This document shows positions 26,608 through 35,363 of a stretch of 64,000 nucleotides of DNA, in pieces. Source of the stretch: Erysipelotrichaceae bacterium. GTDB lineage: Bacteria; Bacillota_I; Bacilli_A; Erysipelotrichales; Erysipelotrichaceae. The translations under genes were made by a program, and so were the position numbers. Under the pieces are notes generated by a model. It did no database searches and was not told where the DNA came from. It worked only from the letters and a program-made list of their open reading frames with translations. The stretch is taken from positions 1 through 64,000 of the forward strand of contig JAFZQG010000027.1 in assembly GCA_017550145.1 (NCBI GenBank). The letters run 5' to 3'. Within the stretch, counting starts at the first letter, position 1, and every line of letters begins with the position of its first letter.

Positions 26608-27327
26608 ATGTTATTTGAATACGGGGACAAGATCCTGGAAGTAATGAAGATAGCGGAAGAGAAGAACAAGGATGTCATTAAGGAACTGGCTGAAAAGGTT
26701 GCGGAAAACATCGAAAACGATAAGATGATCCATACCTTCGGTACGGGACATTCACATATGCTGGGTATCGAACTGTTTGCCAGAGCCGGCGGCTTAGGCA
26801 ACGTCGATGCGATGCTGGATCCGGATACTCTGACTTCTTTTGGTGCTCAGAGATCGGGTGCCATGGAAAAGACCTCAGGTGTTTCCGATGTCATCTATGA
26901 TTCCTATAATATCGAGGAGGGTGACATCATGATCATCACTTCTAATTCCGGAAGAAATGCGATGCCGATCGAAATGGCCATGCGCTGCCAGAAGGAAGGC
27001 GTCTATGTCGTAGCTATGACTAACCTTGAACAGTCCAGAAATACGACTTCCCGTCATCCGAGCGGCAAGAAGCTCTATGAGTGTGCTGATATTGTTATCG
27101 ATACCTGTGTACCTTCAGGTGATGCTTCGATGGATATTGATGGCATCAAGACCGGTCCGGCTTCTTCGATCGTTACGATGTTTTTGATCAATACGGTCGT
27201 GACCGAAGCGATCAAGATCGTTACGAGCCACGGCAAGCGTCCGTATGTCTTCCAGTCACAGAATGTCGATGGCTTCGATAACAACGCCATTTACGAACAT
27301 TTCAAAGGAAGAGTAAAGCACTTCTGA
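26608..27327 (+). CDS. SIS domain protein (UPF0309-like), third of three
   Basis: 239 residues. Ligand loops IHTFGTGHSHMLGIELFARAGG and MIITSNSGRNAMPIEMA are complete, followed by RHPSGKKLYECADIVIDTC as in the second gene. The clear similarity to 25877-26605 shows tandem duplication. A strong terminator at 27336 ends the three-gene operon. Likely roles are isomerisation or recognition of a phosphosugar delivered by a PTS, consistent with the divergent EIIA gene. Confidence 0.86.
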   Translation: MLFEYGDKILEVMKIAEEKNKDVIKELAEKVAENIENDKMIHTFGTGHSHMLGIELFARAGGLGNVDAMLDPDTLTSFGAQRSGAMEKTSGVSDVIYDSYNIEEGDIMIITSNSGRNAMPIEMAMRCQKEGVYVVAMTNLEQSRNTTSRHPSGKKLYECADIVIDTCVPSGDASMDIDGIKTGPASSIVTMFLINTVVTEAIKIVTSHGKRPYVFQSQNVDGFDNNAIYEHFKGRVKHF

Positions 27328-27335
27328 TGTTTCTG

Positions 27336-27358
27336 AAAGCCGCACAAGCGGCTTTTCT
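27336..27358 (+). terminator. Intrinsic terminator of the SIS operon
   Basis: Stem AAAGCCGC / GCGGCTTT with an ACAA loop and a TTTTCTGTT tail, just after the third SIS gene. A TATAAT at 27361-27366 directly follows and probably starts the plsC-like gene. Confidence 0.82.
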
Positions 27359-27387
27359 GTTATAATGCTTTATTGTGTGGAGAGAAT

Positions 27388-28014
27388 ATGTCAGAAACAG
27401 ATAAGACAAAAGAGTTTTTAAAAGAATATGTCAGAAGAAATACGAAAGCCTATCACAACTGGATCAAGGTAGCTGTACCTTTGGCCTATCTGGTTTATCA
27501 TCCTTCTTTTAAAGGCAAGGAGAATATACCGACTGAGGGTGCCGCAATATTAGCTTCCAATCACTGTCATCTGCCTGATCCGACTTTTGTGTGTATTGCG
27601 ACAAAAAGAGTAGTCCGTTATCTGGCCAAGAAGGAACTGTTTGAATCGAAGTTCGCTTCTTTCTTCAGAACTATGCATACGATTCCGGTCGATCGGACGG
27701 GCGGAGCTCATAATGCATTAGTGGCAGCGGAAGAAGTTTTAAGAGAAGGCCATATCATCGGTATCTTCCCGGAAGGCACAAGAAACAGAAAGATACCGGG
27801 CGGTTTACTGCCATTCAAATATGGAGCCGTCGCGATGGCCAGAGATACCGGTGCACCTCTGGTTCCGATCGCTTTGAAGAGTAAGGGCATACCGTTTATC
27901 AGTTCCTATAAGGTCGTGATCGGTGAAGCCTATACGATCGATAAGGATGCTGATCTGGACAAAGAAAACGAAAGACTCAGAAACAAAGTTCAGGAATTAC
28001 TGGATATTGCCTGA
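27388..28014 (+). CDS. plsC: 1-acyl-glycerol-3-phosphate acyltransferase (PlsC family)
   Basis: 208 residues from the ATG at 27388, which follows GGAGAG; an upstream in-frame TTG at 27373 is too near the -10 box (27361). The acyltransferase motifs are ASNHCHLPDP (the HX4D-type catalytic motif), PVDRTGG, and FPEGTRNRK, with a hydrophobic patch near residues 25-35. It adds the second acyl chain to make phosphatidic acid at the membrane. It appears monocistronic, with terminators on both sides. Confidence 0.9.
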   Translation: MSETDKTKEFLKEYVRRNTKAYHNWIKVAVPLAYLVYHPSFKGKENIPTEGAAILASNHCHLPDPTFVCIATKRVVRYLAKKELFESKFASFFRTMHTIPVDRTGGAHNALVAAEEVLREGHIIGIFPEGTRNRKIPGGLLPFKYGAVAMARDTGAPLVPIALKSKGIPFISSYKVVIGEAYTIDKDADLDKENERLRNKVQELLDIA

Positions 28015-28082
28015 TCATTCTGATCGTCTTTGCGCTGGCGATGATATTTGCAGTAAAAGATTTTAAGCAAAGAATAAAAGCC

Positions 28083-28107
28083 AATCCCGTCATTGACGGG
28101 ATTTTTT
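28083..28107 (+). terminator. Intrinsic terminator after plsC
   Basis: Stem AATCCCGTC / GACGGGATT followed by T6, about 70 bases after the plsC stop and 20 bases before the next gene. Confidence 0.88.
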
Positions 28108-28126
28108 AGTTTACAATTAAAGTAGT

Positions 28127-29041
28127 ATGAAACTTGTAATCTTCGGATGCGGTAATATAGCTAATCGGATCGCCAAATCGTGTGCTCTGGTCAAAGAGAT
28201 CGATCTTTTGGGTTTTGCATCAAAGGATATCGAGAAGGCCAGAGAATATGCGGAAAAGTATAACTGCAGGGAATACGGAAACTATGAATACTTCCTTAAC
28301 AGCGATGTCGATGCGGTATATATCGCCACTTATAATCCATCCCACTATGAACTGATAAAGACCTGTCTTGAACATCACAAGAACGTTATTTGTGAGAAGC
28401 CGATGCTGTCGTCATTAAAAGATAATGAAGAGATGTTTGAACTGGCAAGAAAGAATGATGTTTTACTAATGGAAGCACTCAAGTCGGTATTCCTGCCTCT
28501 GGATATAAAAATCAAAGAAATGATCAAAGATAAGGTCGTAGGAGAAACTCAAGAGGTATATGCCTCGTTCATGAGGGCCGGCCACCATGGTGAAGATCAC
28601 TGGATCAATACTTTACCAACCGGTGGAGCTTTAAAGGACCTTGGTTCCTATTGCATCGGTACGATGAATTTCCTGCTGGATAAGGAACCGGTATTACTTT
28701 ATAAGAAGAGCGATGAAACCGAAAACAGGGCTGATACGACAGCCTATGTGGAACTTGATTATGACGGAATTACCGGTAAGGCTTCCGTATCCAATCTACT
28801 GGATGGAGATACGACTCTGGTTGTTAAGGGAAGTAAAGGTATGATCAGGGCCGATAATTTCTGGAAGACCGGTAAGGGTTATTACGAAATTGATGGTGAA
28901 AGATTTGAGATCGATGAAGAGTGCATTTCAGACTTCTATTATGAGCTCAAACATTTTGCGGATCTGGTAGATCAGGGAATCAAGGAATCACCAATAATGT
29001 CTAAGAAGTCATCGGATAATATCTTGAAGATAACGGAATAA
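28127..29041 (+). CDS. Gfo/Idh/MocA family oxidoreductase
   Basis: 304 residues. N-terminal Rossmann fold with FGCGNIANRIAKS (GxGxxA type), then the EKPM motif at about residues 89-92, and a C-terminal domain with GGALKDLGSYCIGTM. The substrate is unknown. It resembles the truncated gene at the left edge. The downstream nagA-2 begins 13 bases after the stop, so both likely serve in one amino-sugar or sugar pathway. No ribosome site is evident; TACAAT lies nine bases before the ATG, so the leader is very short. Confidence 0.88.
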   Translation: MKLVIFGCGNIANRIAKSCALVKEIDLLGFASKDIEKAREYAEKYNCREYGNYEYFLNSDVDAVYIATYNPSHYELIKTCLEHHKNVICEKPMLSSLKDNEEMFELARKNDVLLMEALKSVFLPLDIKIKEMIKDKVVGETQEVYASFMRAGHHGEDHWINTLPTGGALKDLGSYCIGTMNFLLDKEPVLLYKKSDETENRADTTAYVELDYDGITGKASVSNLLDGDTTLVVKGSKGMIRADNFWKTGKGYYEIDGERFEIDEECISDFYYELKHFADLVDQGIKESPIMSKKSSDNILKITE

Positions 29042-29054
29042 AGGAGAGAACTTT

Positions 29055-30206
29055 ATGATCATTCAGAGTAAATGTGTTTATTATGAGGAGAGACTGCAGC
29101 CTAAGCAGATCGAAATCAAGAAAGATAAGATAGTCGGTGTATATCCTTACGGTCTGTTTAAAGTCGATAAGGATTATGGAGAGCTGATAATCATGCCGGG
29201 TCTGTGCGATGTGCACAACCACGGCTATAACGGCTGCGAGTCGAATATGGCCACCCGTAAATGGCTGAAGGAATGGACATCTTATCTTCCTAGTGAAGGT
29301 GTTACGAGTACCCTGGCTTCGATCTCATCTTTCCCGAAAGCCGGTTTATTAAAAGCTTTAAAGAATATCGGTGAATATATAGATAAGGATAATAAAAAAG
29401 GGACTCATATCCTCGGTGTCTATGAGGAAGGACCTTTTATCTCTTCAGGCAAGGAAAGAGGAGCACAGAACCTGGATTTCCAGATCATTCCGAATAAGAA
29501 AGTCATCGATGAATTCAATAAGGCCTGCAACAATCATCTCATCTATGTGATGATCGCTCCGGAAATGCTGAAAGGTGATTACAGCGTGATCGATTACTGT
29601 ATCTCCAAGGGCATGAAAGTAGCGTTAGGCCATACCGGTGCTACCTTTGAGATCTGTAAGGAAGCGATCGAACATGGTGCTTCTTCATTCACTCACACCT
29701 ATAACGGTATGAAGGGTCTCCATCACCGCGAACCTGGTGTGGTAGGGGCAGCGATGTATTTTAATGAATGTTATGCCGAATGCATCTGTGACGGCATCCA
29801 TGTGAATAAGTATGCGGCCAATATCCTGGCTAAGACCAAAGGCAAGGATAAACTGATCCTGATCACCGATTCCGTAAACATCAAGGGTTTAAAGCCTGGC
29901 ACATATACTTTTGAAGATAAGGGACGTACCACGACCATCACCGAAGATGGTGTCGGTTATATTACCGGAACGGATACCTTAGCCGGCTCATGTCATAAAC
30001 TGAATCATATCCTGGATTTTGCGATCCATGAGGCTAATATCGATTTCGTGACAGCCATGAATGCCGTGACGATCAACCCGATGAGGATGTTAGGAATCAA
30101 CGATCGCGGTCTGATCAAAGAAAACTATAAGGCTGATCTGGCAGTCTTTGATGACAGTTTCAATAATGTCGCAACCTATATTGACGGAGAGATCTTCAGT
30201 AAATAA
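29055..30206 (+). CDS. nagA: N-acetylglucosamine-6-phosphate deacetylase homologue, paralogue 2
   Basis: 383 residues of the NagA amidohydrolase family. Motifs: VHNHGYNG, EEGPFIS (ligand Glu), LGHTGATFE and FTHTYNGMKGLHH (ligand His), HREPGVVGAA and ITDSV (catalytic Asp). It shares the opening MIIQSK and general layout with paralogue 1 at 5260, so the two are closer to each other than to paralogue 3 at 40382. Substitutions around the ligand glutamate (VYEEGPF instead of HFEGPY) could change specificity. AAAGGAGAG precedes the ATG. It is paired with a Gfo/Idh/MocA gene. Confidence 0.87.
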   Translation: MIIQSKCVYYEERLQPKQIEIKKDKIVGVYPYGLFKVDKDYGELIIMPGLCDVHNHGYNGCESNMATRKWLKEWTSYLPSEGVTSTLASISSFPKAGLLKALKNIGEYIDKDNKKGTHILGVYEEGPFISSGKERGAQNLDFQIIPNKKVIDEFNKACNNHLIYVMIAPEMLKGDYSVIDYCISKGMKVALGHTGATFEICKEAIEHGASSFTHTYNGMKGLHHREPGVVGAAMYFNECYAECICDGIHVNKYAANILAKTKGKDKLILITDSVNIKGLKPGTYTFEDKGRTTTITEDGVGYITGTDTLAGSCHKLNHILDFAIHEANIDFVTAMNAVTINPMRMLGINDRGLIKENYKADLAVFDDSFNNVATYIDGEIFSK

Positions 30207-30207
30207 T

Positions 30208-30870
30208 ATGGCTGACAGCGCAGTAATGAAAATCAAATGTCCGTTGTGTCAGACAACGGGCGAATTCACGATCTATCCCAATATCAATGTCACAAAGGAT
30301 CCGGAAATGAAGAAGAAAGTCATCTCCGGAGAACTGTTCATGTATGAGTGCCCGCACTGTCACAAGAAGGGACAGGTCGATTACGGTCCGGTCTATCACG
30401 ACATGGAGAAGCGCTTAATGATCATTGACTGTAAGGATGAGAAGGAAGGCTTAAAGCTGTTCACTCAGTTCAAGGAAGAGCTCAGAGATCTTGATCCGAG
30501 TGAAGTCAGATACAGATTCAGGATCGTTAAGGACTGTTACGAACTCAAAGAAAAGATCATGATCTTTGACGAAGGACTTGATGATAGAGGTGTCGAAGTA
30601 TCCAAATTCCTTAACCGTCTGAATGTGAAACAGAACTATCCCGACTTTGTGATTAAAAGAGTCTACTTCAATAAACTCGAGGACGGCAGCTGCCGTTTCG
30701 AATATATCGATCCTAATAATAAGATGATCACTATTCCGGTCGAAGGAGAAATGAAGGAAACACTGAGAGGATTCTTTGAAAAAGAGAATCCGGATGAAGT
30801 CATCATCAATGAGAAGTGGGCGGAAAAAGTAATCGAAAACAGCGGTGAAAATGATCAGGCTGAGGTCTGA
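30208..30870 (+). CDS. CpXC domain protein
   Basis: 220 residues from the ATG at 30208; longer in-frame starts overlap nagA-2. The N-terminal CpXC domain is visible as KIKCPLCQTTGEF and a second pair YECPHCHKKG, four cysteines likely to bind zinc, followed by EKRLMIID. The C-terminal 130 residues are charged and contain a segment on the pattern of KVIFDEGLDDRGVEVSK. The function of CpXC proteins is unknown. A hairpin overlaps the stop codon. Confidence 0.78.
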   Translation: MADSAVMKIKCPLCQTTGEFTIYPNINVTKDPEMKKKVISGELFMYECPHCHKKGQVDYGPVYHDMEKRLMIIDCKDEKEGLKLFTQFKEELRDLDPSEVRYRFRIVKDCYELKEKIMIFDEGLDDRGVEVSKFLNRLNVKQNYPDFVIKRVYFNKLEDGSCRFEYIDPNNKMITIPVEGEMKETLRGFFEKENPDEVIINEKWAEKVIENSGENDQAEV

Positions 30871-30877
30871 TCATTTT
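30848..30877 (+). terminator. Terminator overlapping the CpXC stop
   Basis: Stem AAAATGATCAG / CTGATCATTTT with an 8-base loop; the stop TGA lies in the 3' arm. A later CTTTTTT at 30885-30890 could aid release. Confidence 0.65.
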
Positions 30878-30938
30878 ATCTGGCTTTTTTAATTCCCTAT
30901 AATTGGGTAAAATATAAGGAAGATTGAAAGAAGAGATT

Positions 30939-31700
30939 ATGTTAGAGATATTTGAAACCGAGATCCCGCAGCTGACGGGAGATGAATTAAGAAGAGTATA
31001 CGTATATGTGCCGGATCAGAAAGGCTGCTTCCCGGTTCTGTATATGTTTGACGGCCAGAACGTCTTCTATGATGAAGATGCCAGCTACGGCAAGAGCTGG
31101 GGCATGCTGGAATATCTGGAAGAAAGCGAAATGCCTCTGATCGTTGTAGGTGTTGAATGCAATCATCACGACGAGAAGGAAAAATGCGGTGGCAGATTAT
31201 CTGAGTATTCACCGTTTGATTTCCATGATCCGTGGTGGGGTGACATCAAGGGTCGAGGCAAGATCACGATGAACTGGATCACCAAGGAACTTAAACCCTA
31301 CATCGATGATAACTATCCGACGATACCGGACCGTGACTTTACCTTTATCTGCGGAAGTTCAATGGGCGGTCTGATGACACTTTATGCCATCTGCAAGTAC
31401 AACCACATCTTCTCGAGAGGTGCAGCCTTATCGCCATCGGTGGTCTTCGCTCCGGATAAGGTCCTGAATATGATCGAAAAAGCCAGGATGAAGGACACCG
31501 TACTCTATATGGATTACGGCGAGAAGGAAATAGGCTACCGTCATACCCGTAAGGATTTTGCGGATGTGAGTGCAGCTCTGATCAAAAAGAAAGTCATGCT
31601 GGAAAGCAGGATCGTACCTGCCGGTGAACACAACGAAAGCAGCTGGGAGAAACAGATCCCGTTCTTTATAGAAACACTGTTCTACAATCTGGGAGAATAA
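30939..31700 (+). CDS. Alpha/beta-hydrolase esterase, first of two
   Basis: 253 residues from the ATG at 30939, with AAAGAAGAG upstream. The fold is that of the Fes/esterase-D type hydrolases: PVLYMFDGQNVFYDE near the N-terminus, the nucleophile elbow GSSMGGLMTLYA, and a C-terminal histidine in PAGEHNESSW. No signal peptide is present, so it is cytoplasmic. It forms a tight three-gene set with a second esterase (31704) and an ATP-grasp ligase (32468). The substrate is unknown. Confidence 0.85.
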   Translation: MLEIFETEIPQLTGDELRRVYVYVPDQKGCFPVLYMFDGQNVFYDEDASYGKSWGMLEYLEESEMPLIVVGVECNHHDEKEKCGGRLSEYSPFDFHDPWWGDIKGRGKITMNWITKELKPYIDDNYPTIPDRDFTFICGSSMGGLMTLYAICKYNHIFSRGAALSPSVVFAPDKVLNMIEKARMKDTVLYMDYGEKEIGYRHTRKDFADVSAALIKKKVMLESRIVPAGEHNESSWEKQIPFFIETLFYNLGE

Positions 31701-31703
31701 CTT

Positions 31704-32456
31704 ATGGAAACAAACTATATTGATTACTACAGTAATGAACTGAACCGTAATATGCCAATCAAGGTTTACGGTCATCATGGCAGGCCGATATTATTCATAC
31801 CTTGCCAGGATGGAAGATTCTTTGATTTCGAGAACTTCCATATGACCGATACTTTCGGTCCGTGGATCGAGAACGGTGACTGCATGGTTTTTGCGATCGA
31901 TACGATCGATTTAGAAACCTGGAGCGACAAGAACGGCAATCCGTATTCCCGTATCCGCCGTCATGAGGAATGGATCAACTATATCACCAGAGAAGTTGTG
32001 CCTTTCATCAGACAGTATGTCAATGAGAAAAACGGCTGGGAAGGCTATCCTGGTATCATGACTTTCGGCTGTTCAATGGGTGCTACGCATGCCTTGAATC
32101 TTTATCTGAGATTCCCGGATCTCTTTGACCGCTGTCTGGCTTTATCCGGAATCTACCATGCGTCATTCTTCATGGGCAGCTATATGGATGAAGTGGTCTA
32201 CAGGAATTCACCGACCGATTATATGCGCGGCATGAGTCCTGATCATCCTTTCATCGAACGTTACAACAACAATAAAGCCGTCGTCTGTGTCGGCATGGGT
32301 GCCTGGGAAGAACCATGGAGCACACAATATCTTGATCAGCGTTTCCATGAACTGGGCATCAATATCTGGGTCGACTACTGGGGCAATGATGTGAATCATG
32401 ACTGGCCTTGGTGGTACAAACAGGTTGAATATTTCTTACCGTACTTACTGGGTTAA
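31704..32456 (+). CDS. Alpha/beta-hydrolase esterase, second of two
   Basis: 250 residues. Nucleophile elbow FGCSMGATHALNLYL; the Asp and His of the triad probably lie in the last 60 residues (WVDYWGNDVNHDWPWW). The opening (YYSNELNRNMPIKVYGHHG) is the pattern of small intracellular esterases. It begins 3 bases after the first esterase and ends 11 bases before the ATP-grasp gene. The sequence differs enough from the first esterase that it is not a simple duplicate. Confidence 0.83.
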   Translation: METNYIDYYSNELNRNMPIKVYGHHGRPILFIPCQDGRFFDFENFHMTDTFGPWIENGDCMVFAIDTIDLETWSDKNGNPYSRIRRHEEWINYITREVVPFIRQYVNEKNGWEGYPGIMTFGCSMGATHALNLYLRFPDLFDRCLALSGIYHASFFMGSYMDEVVYRNSPTDYMRGMSPDHPFIERYNNNKAVVCVGMGAWEEPWSTQYLDQRFHELGINIWVDYWGNDVNHDWPWWYKQVEYFLPYLLG

Positions 32457-32467
32457 AGGAGGTCTAC

Positions 32468-33643
32468 ATGAGCAATTTTATCTACATCTCGCCGAATTTT
32501 CCGGCCAATCACTGGAATTTCTGCCGGCAGTTACTGAACAACGGGATCAATGTCCTGGGTATCGGTGATGCGGAATATGACAGTCTCAGCTATGAACTTA
32601 AGGGTTCGCTCAATGAATACTACAAGGTCAGTTCTTTAGAGAACTACGATGAAGTATTCAGAGCCGTCGCTTTCTTTACCTTCAAATACGGCAAGATCGA
32701 CTGGCTCGAAAGCAATAACGAATACTGGCTCGAAAGAGATGCGAAATTAAGAAACGAGTTCAATATTACGACCGGTCTTCATTCTGAGGATATGGAACTG
32801 GTGAAGTTCAAATCAAGAATGAAAGTTAATTATCTCAAAGCCGGCATTCCGGTTGCCAGATATCATATGGTTGATAACTATGAGGGCTGTATGAACTTCA
32901 TCAATGAAGTAGGTTTCCCGGTTGTCGCTAAGCCTGATAATGGTGTCGGTGCCAACGATACCTACAAGATCAAGAACGAAGCTGATCTTAAGAAATTCTT
33001 TGAAATCAAACCTGATGTGCTCTACATCATGGAAGAATACATCTATGGTGAAGTTGAGACCTATGATGCGATCATCAATTCAAAGAGTGAACCGATCTTC
33101 GAGAACGGCAATGTCACGGTATGCAACCTGATGGAAACAGTTTCCGAAAACAAGAACTCCTGTTTCTATGAAAGAGCGAAACTTCCTGCCGACCTTCTGG
33201 ATGCGGGCAGAAGAACCGTCAAAGCCTTTGGCGTAAAAAGCAGATTCGTCCATATGGAATTCTTCCGTCTGGATCGTGACCAGCACATCGGTAATAAGGG
33301 CGATATCGTAGCCCTGGAAGTAAACATGCGTCCTCCTGGAGGAATCGCTCCGACGATGATGAACTGGGCCAACGGCACCGATGTCTATGAGATGTGGGCT
33401 GACATGGTCGCCTTTGACAAGACCGACCGCGGCAGAACAATTGAAGAAGTCTGTATCTTTGCGTCAAGAAGAGATGGTATCGAATTCAGACTTACACCTG
33501 AAGAGGTCAGAGAAAAATACGAACTCAAACAGGAAGGTCGTGTTGAGGAAGCTCTCTCAGGAGCTATGGCCAATTATATGTTTATCGCAAACTTCAAGAC
33601 CGAAGCAGAAGCAAGAGAGTTTGCGAAAGACGTTCTATCTTAA
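32468..33643 (+). CDS. ATP-grasp ligase of unknown substrate
   Basis: 391 residues. An N-terminal alpha/beta pre-ATP-grasp domain (FIYISPNFPANHWNFCRQLL) is followed by the ATP-grasp core: FPVVAKPDNGVGANDTYKI (phosphate loop), MEEYIYGEVETYDA, and ALEVNMRPPGGIAPTMM (metal-binding Glu and Asn). ATP-grasp enzymes join a carboxylate to an amine or thiol through an acyl phosphate. AAAGGAGG precedes the ATG. As the last gene after two esterases, it suggests a small pathway that makes or breaks an ester/amide conjugate. A strong terminator follows. Confidence 0.85.
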   Translation: MSNFIYISPNFPANHWNFCRQLLNNGINVLGIGDAEYDSLSYELKGSLNEYYKVSSLENYDEVFRAVAFFTFKYGKIDWLESNNEYWLERDAKLRNEFNITTGLHSEDMELVKFKSRMKVNYLKAGIPVARYHMVDNYEGCMNFINEVGFPVVAKPDNGVGANDTYKIKNEADLKKFFEIKPDVLYIMEEYIYGEVETYDAIINSKSEPIFENGNVTVCNLMETVSENKNSCFYERAKLPADLLDAGRRTVKAFGVKSRFVHMEFFRLDRDQHIGNKGDIVALEVNMRPPGGIAPTMMNWANGTDVYEMWADMVAFDKTDRGRTIEEVCIFASRRDGIEFRLTPEEVREKYELKQEGRVEEALSGAMANYMFIANFKTEAEAREFAKDVLS

Positions 33644-33668
33644 AAAGCTGTTCATCAACAGCTTTTTT
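33642..33668. terminator. Intrinsic terminator after the ATP-grasp gene
   Basis: Stem AAAAGCTGTT / AACAGCTTTT with T6, sharing the stop codon of the ATP-grasp gene. It also lies just beyond the convergent AbiEii stop at 33674. Confidence 0.87.
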
Positions 33669-33673
33669 CGTAC

Positions 33674-34672
33674 CTAGATTTTAATTGCGTTGATTTTTTC
33701 CTCAAGCTTTTCCATTGTGATGAAGATTTCTTCAAAAGACGGAACATTTCCATAGATCATTATTTCCATACTCCTGTAATCTTCTTTCAGATTTTTAAGC
33801 GATGATGGATTAGGAACAACTTTGAAAGTCCCTGGTTTCGCTTCATCAAATCTGGCCCAGTTTCGGTTATAAAATGTTTTTGTAAATTCTCTGACTTCAT
33901 CCAACAAGGGAATATCATTTAATGCATCTTTTCTGACGCCAGTATCGTACATTTTATAGATGTCATAGTAATGTCTCGAATATCTTCTTGGAACCTTGCC
34001 ATTATCCCGATGTGCTTCTTGATGAAGGATTATAGCTTTTTCCCAGAAAGTCCTTACTGGTTTTGTTATCCTAACTTTGAAAGAAGTATCGCGGAATAAA
34101 TTTGGATAATCTTCGGCTATAAAACATGAAATCGGTTTTTCTTCAAAAGGTGTCCATGCTGCCAACGGACCGATTTCCAGTTTGATTCTGTTTAGAATGT
34201 ATGTAGCTTCATAACTGGCAGGATATTCAATATAGATTGCCATATCTTCTTTATTCAGTGTGATTCTGAAGTATTTGTCCGTTTCATTGTTTAAATCGGA
34301 TTCCAATAGTGGAATCAGGTCCTTATTAAAAAAATCAATTGCCCGTCTGTTCAGTTCTTCTGCTGCTTTTGTCTTCTGGTTACTGCTATCCATATTGATA
34401 ACATCCTGAAGGTTTATTCCTAACGCAGATGAATTCATTACGATATCTATATCCTCGGAGAATCTTTCTATCAGTCCGTAGGGTTTCGATAAAGATGTAC
34501 CTCCTTTGAACTCAAAATAATCTTTATATTGGCATCTGTTAAAAAGATAGTCTAGGATATAACAGACCCACAGATCCTTTTCAACGATCATTGGAATAAG
34601 CTTTCTTTTATCAGCAGTCAGTCTGACAATTTCATTTATTTCGTTTATATCGTTCTTTAAGAAATCAATCAT
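33674..34672 (-). CDS. AbiEii-type nucleotidyltransferase toxin
   Basis: 332 residues of the DUF1814/AbiEii family. The nucleotidyltransferase motif is FKGGTSLSKPYGLIERFSED followed by IDIV, and further family features include VRTFWEKAIILHQEAHR and RYSRHYYDIYKM. In characterised AbiE systems the toxin modifies tRNA by nucleotide transfer and blocks growth, giving phage resistance or plasmid stability. Its start overlaps the antitoxin gene by 8 bp, in the antitoxin-first order of AbiE modules. A few bases separate its end from the convergent ATP-grasp gene. Confidence 0.87.
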   Translation of the reverse strand: MIDFLKNDINEINEIVRLTADKRKLIPMIVEKDLWVCYILDYLFNRCQYKDYFEFKGGTSLSKPYGLIERFSEDIDIVMNSSALGINLQDVINMDSSNQKTKAAEELNRRAIDFFNKDLIPLLESDLNNETDKYFRITLNKEDMAIYIEYPASYEATYILNRIKLEIGPLAAWTPFEEKPISCFIAEDYPNLFRDTSFKVRITKPVRTFWEKAIILHQEAHRDNGKVPRRYSRHYYDIYKMYDTGVRKDALNDIPLLDEVREFTKTFYNRNWARFDEAKPGTFKVVPNPSSLKNLKEDYRSMEIMIYGNVPSFEEIFITMEKLEEKINAIKI

Positions 34673-35273
34673 CCTTCTCCTCCAGAAGTTTCTTTATTGT
34701 CTGATAGATCCAGACTTTATTGTTGCTGGATTCTTTCAGAGCTGTTTCAAGTTGTTTTCTGGAGAAACAGCGGCTGATCTTTCTCAGATCATCTTCATTT
34801 ATTCCGTTTTTTCCTAAACCATTGAGTGCTTGTATCAGTAATGCGCTCTCGGGTGTGATATTGAATAAATTTTTATTTGCAGTATGTTTGAATGAAAGCA
34901 GTTTGTTCTGAATATTAAAGTCACGATAAGGTCCGGAAGAAAGGAATTCGAATTTTACAGGAACCTGAGAGGAAAGACCCAGATAGTTTAATGCAAGCTG
35001 TGTTGATGGAACAACTTGCCAGCCGTATCTTCTGGCAAGATATTCTGCTACTTTTTCCATATCGGCAGGAATTAATTCCCCTGTGAGTTTTGAATATTCG
35101 GGTTTGCAGTATACACCATTAAGAATCCTTATTATCTCTCCTTGCAATGATTTCCTTATAAGTTGTTTTCTGATTGCGTCATAATTGCCACAATCAAGAA
35201 AATCCTTTGCACCGAAAGGAATACCTGCACCATATATATCGATTGCTTCATTCAGTTTAGATGTATTTGTCAT
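34665..35273 (-). CDS. AbiEi/DUF6088-type antitoxin
   Basis: 202 residues counted from the ATG at 35273; an ATG three codons upstream (35282) lies inside the operator. The N-terminal ~80 residues are winged-helix-like (FGAKDFLDCGNYDAIRKQL, then LNGVYCKPEYSK), followed by EKVAEYLARRYGWQVVPS and the C-terminal antitoxin domain. It matches DUF6088/AbiEi antitoxins, which repress their own operon by binding inverted repeats at the promoter. A 30-bp near-perfect palindrome overlies this promoter (35275-35304), in agreement. Confidence 0.8.
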   Translation of the reverse strand: MTNTSKLNEAIDIYGAGIPFGAKDFLDCGNYDAIRKQLIRKSLQGEIIRILNGVYCKPEYSKLTGELIPADMEKVAEYLARRYGWQVVPSTQLALNYLGLSSQVPVKFEFLSSGPYRDFNIQNKLLSFKHTANKNLFNITPESALLIQALNGLGKNGINEDDLRKISRCFSRKQLETALKESSNNKVWIYQTIKKLLEEKDD

Positions 35274-35274
35274 A

Positions 35275-35304
35275 TGTCCCATTTATTATATAATAATTGG
35301 GACA
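35275..35304 (-). promoter_or_regulatory. Palindromic operator overlapping the AbiE promoter
   Basis: A 30-bp palindrome with one mismatched pair: outer arms TGTCCCA / TGGGACA enclose TTATTATATAATAA. On the minus strand it contains a TATAAT-like -10 and lies directly against the antitoxin start. It is the likely site of autoregulation by the antitoxin. Confidence 0.72.
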
Positions 35305-35318
35305 AAATCTGCAACAAT

Positions 35319-35346
35319 AAAAGCAAACTTGTTTTCGTTTGCTTTT
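35319..35346 (-). terminator. Terminator of the Nif3-like gene
   Basis: Stem AAAAGCAAAC / GTTTGCTTTT with an 8-base loop, just downstream of the Nif3-like gene on the minus strand; flanking T and A runs make it usable in both directions. Confidence 0.82.
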
Positions 35347-35363
35347 AGATGTTTATTATTATT

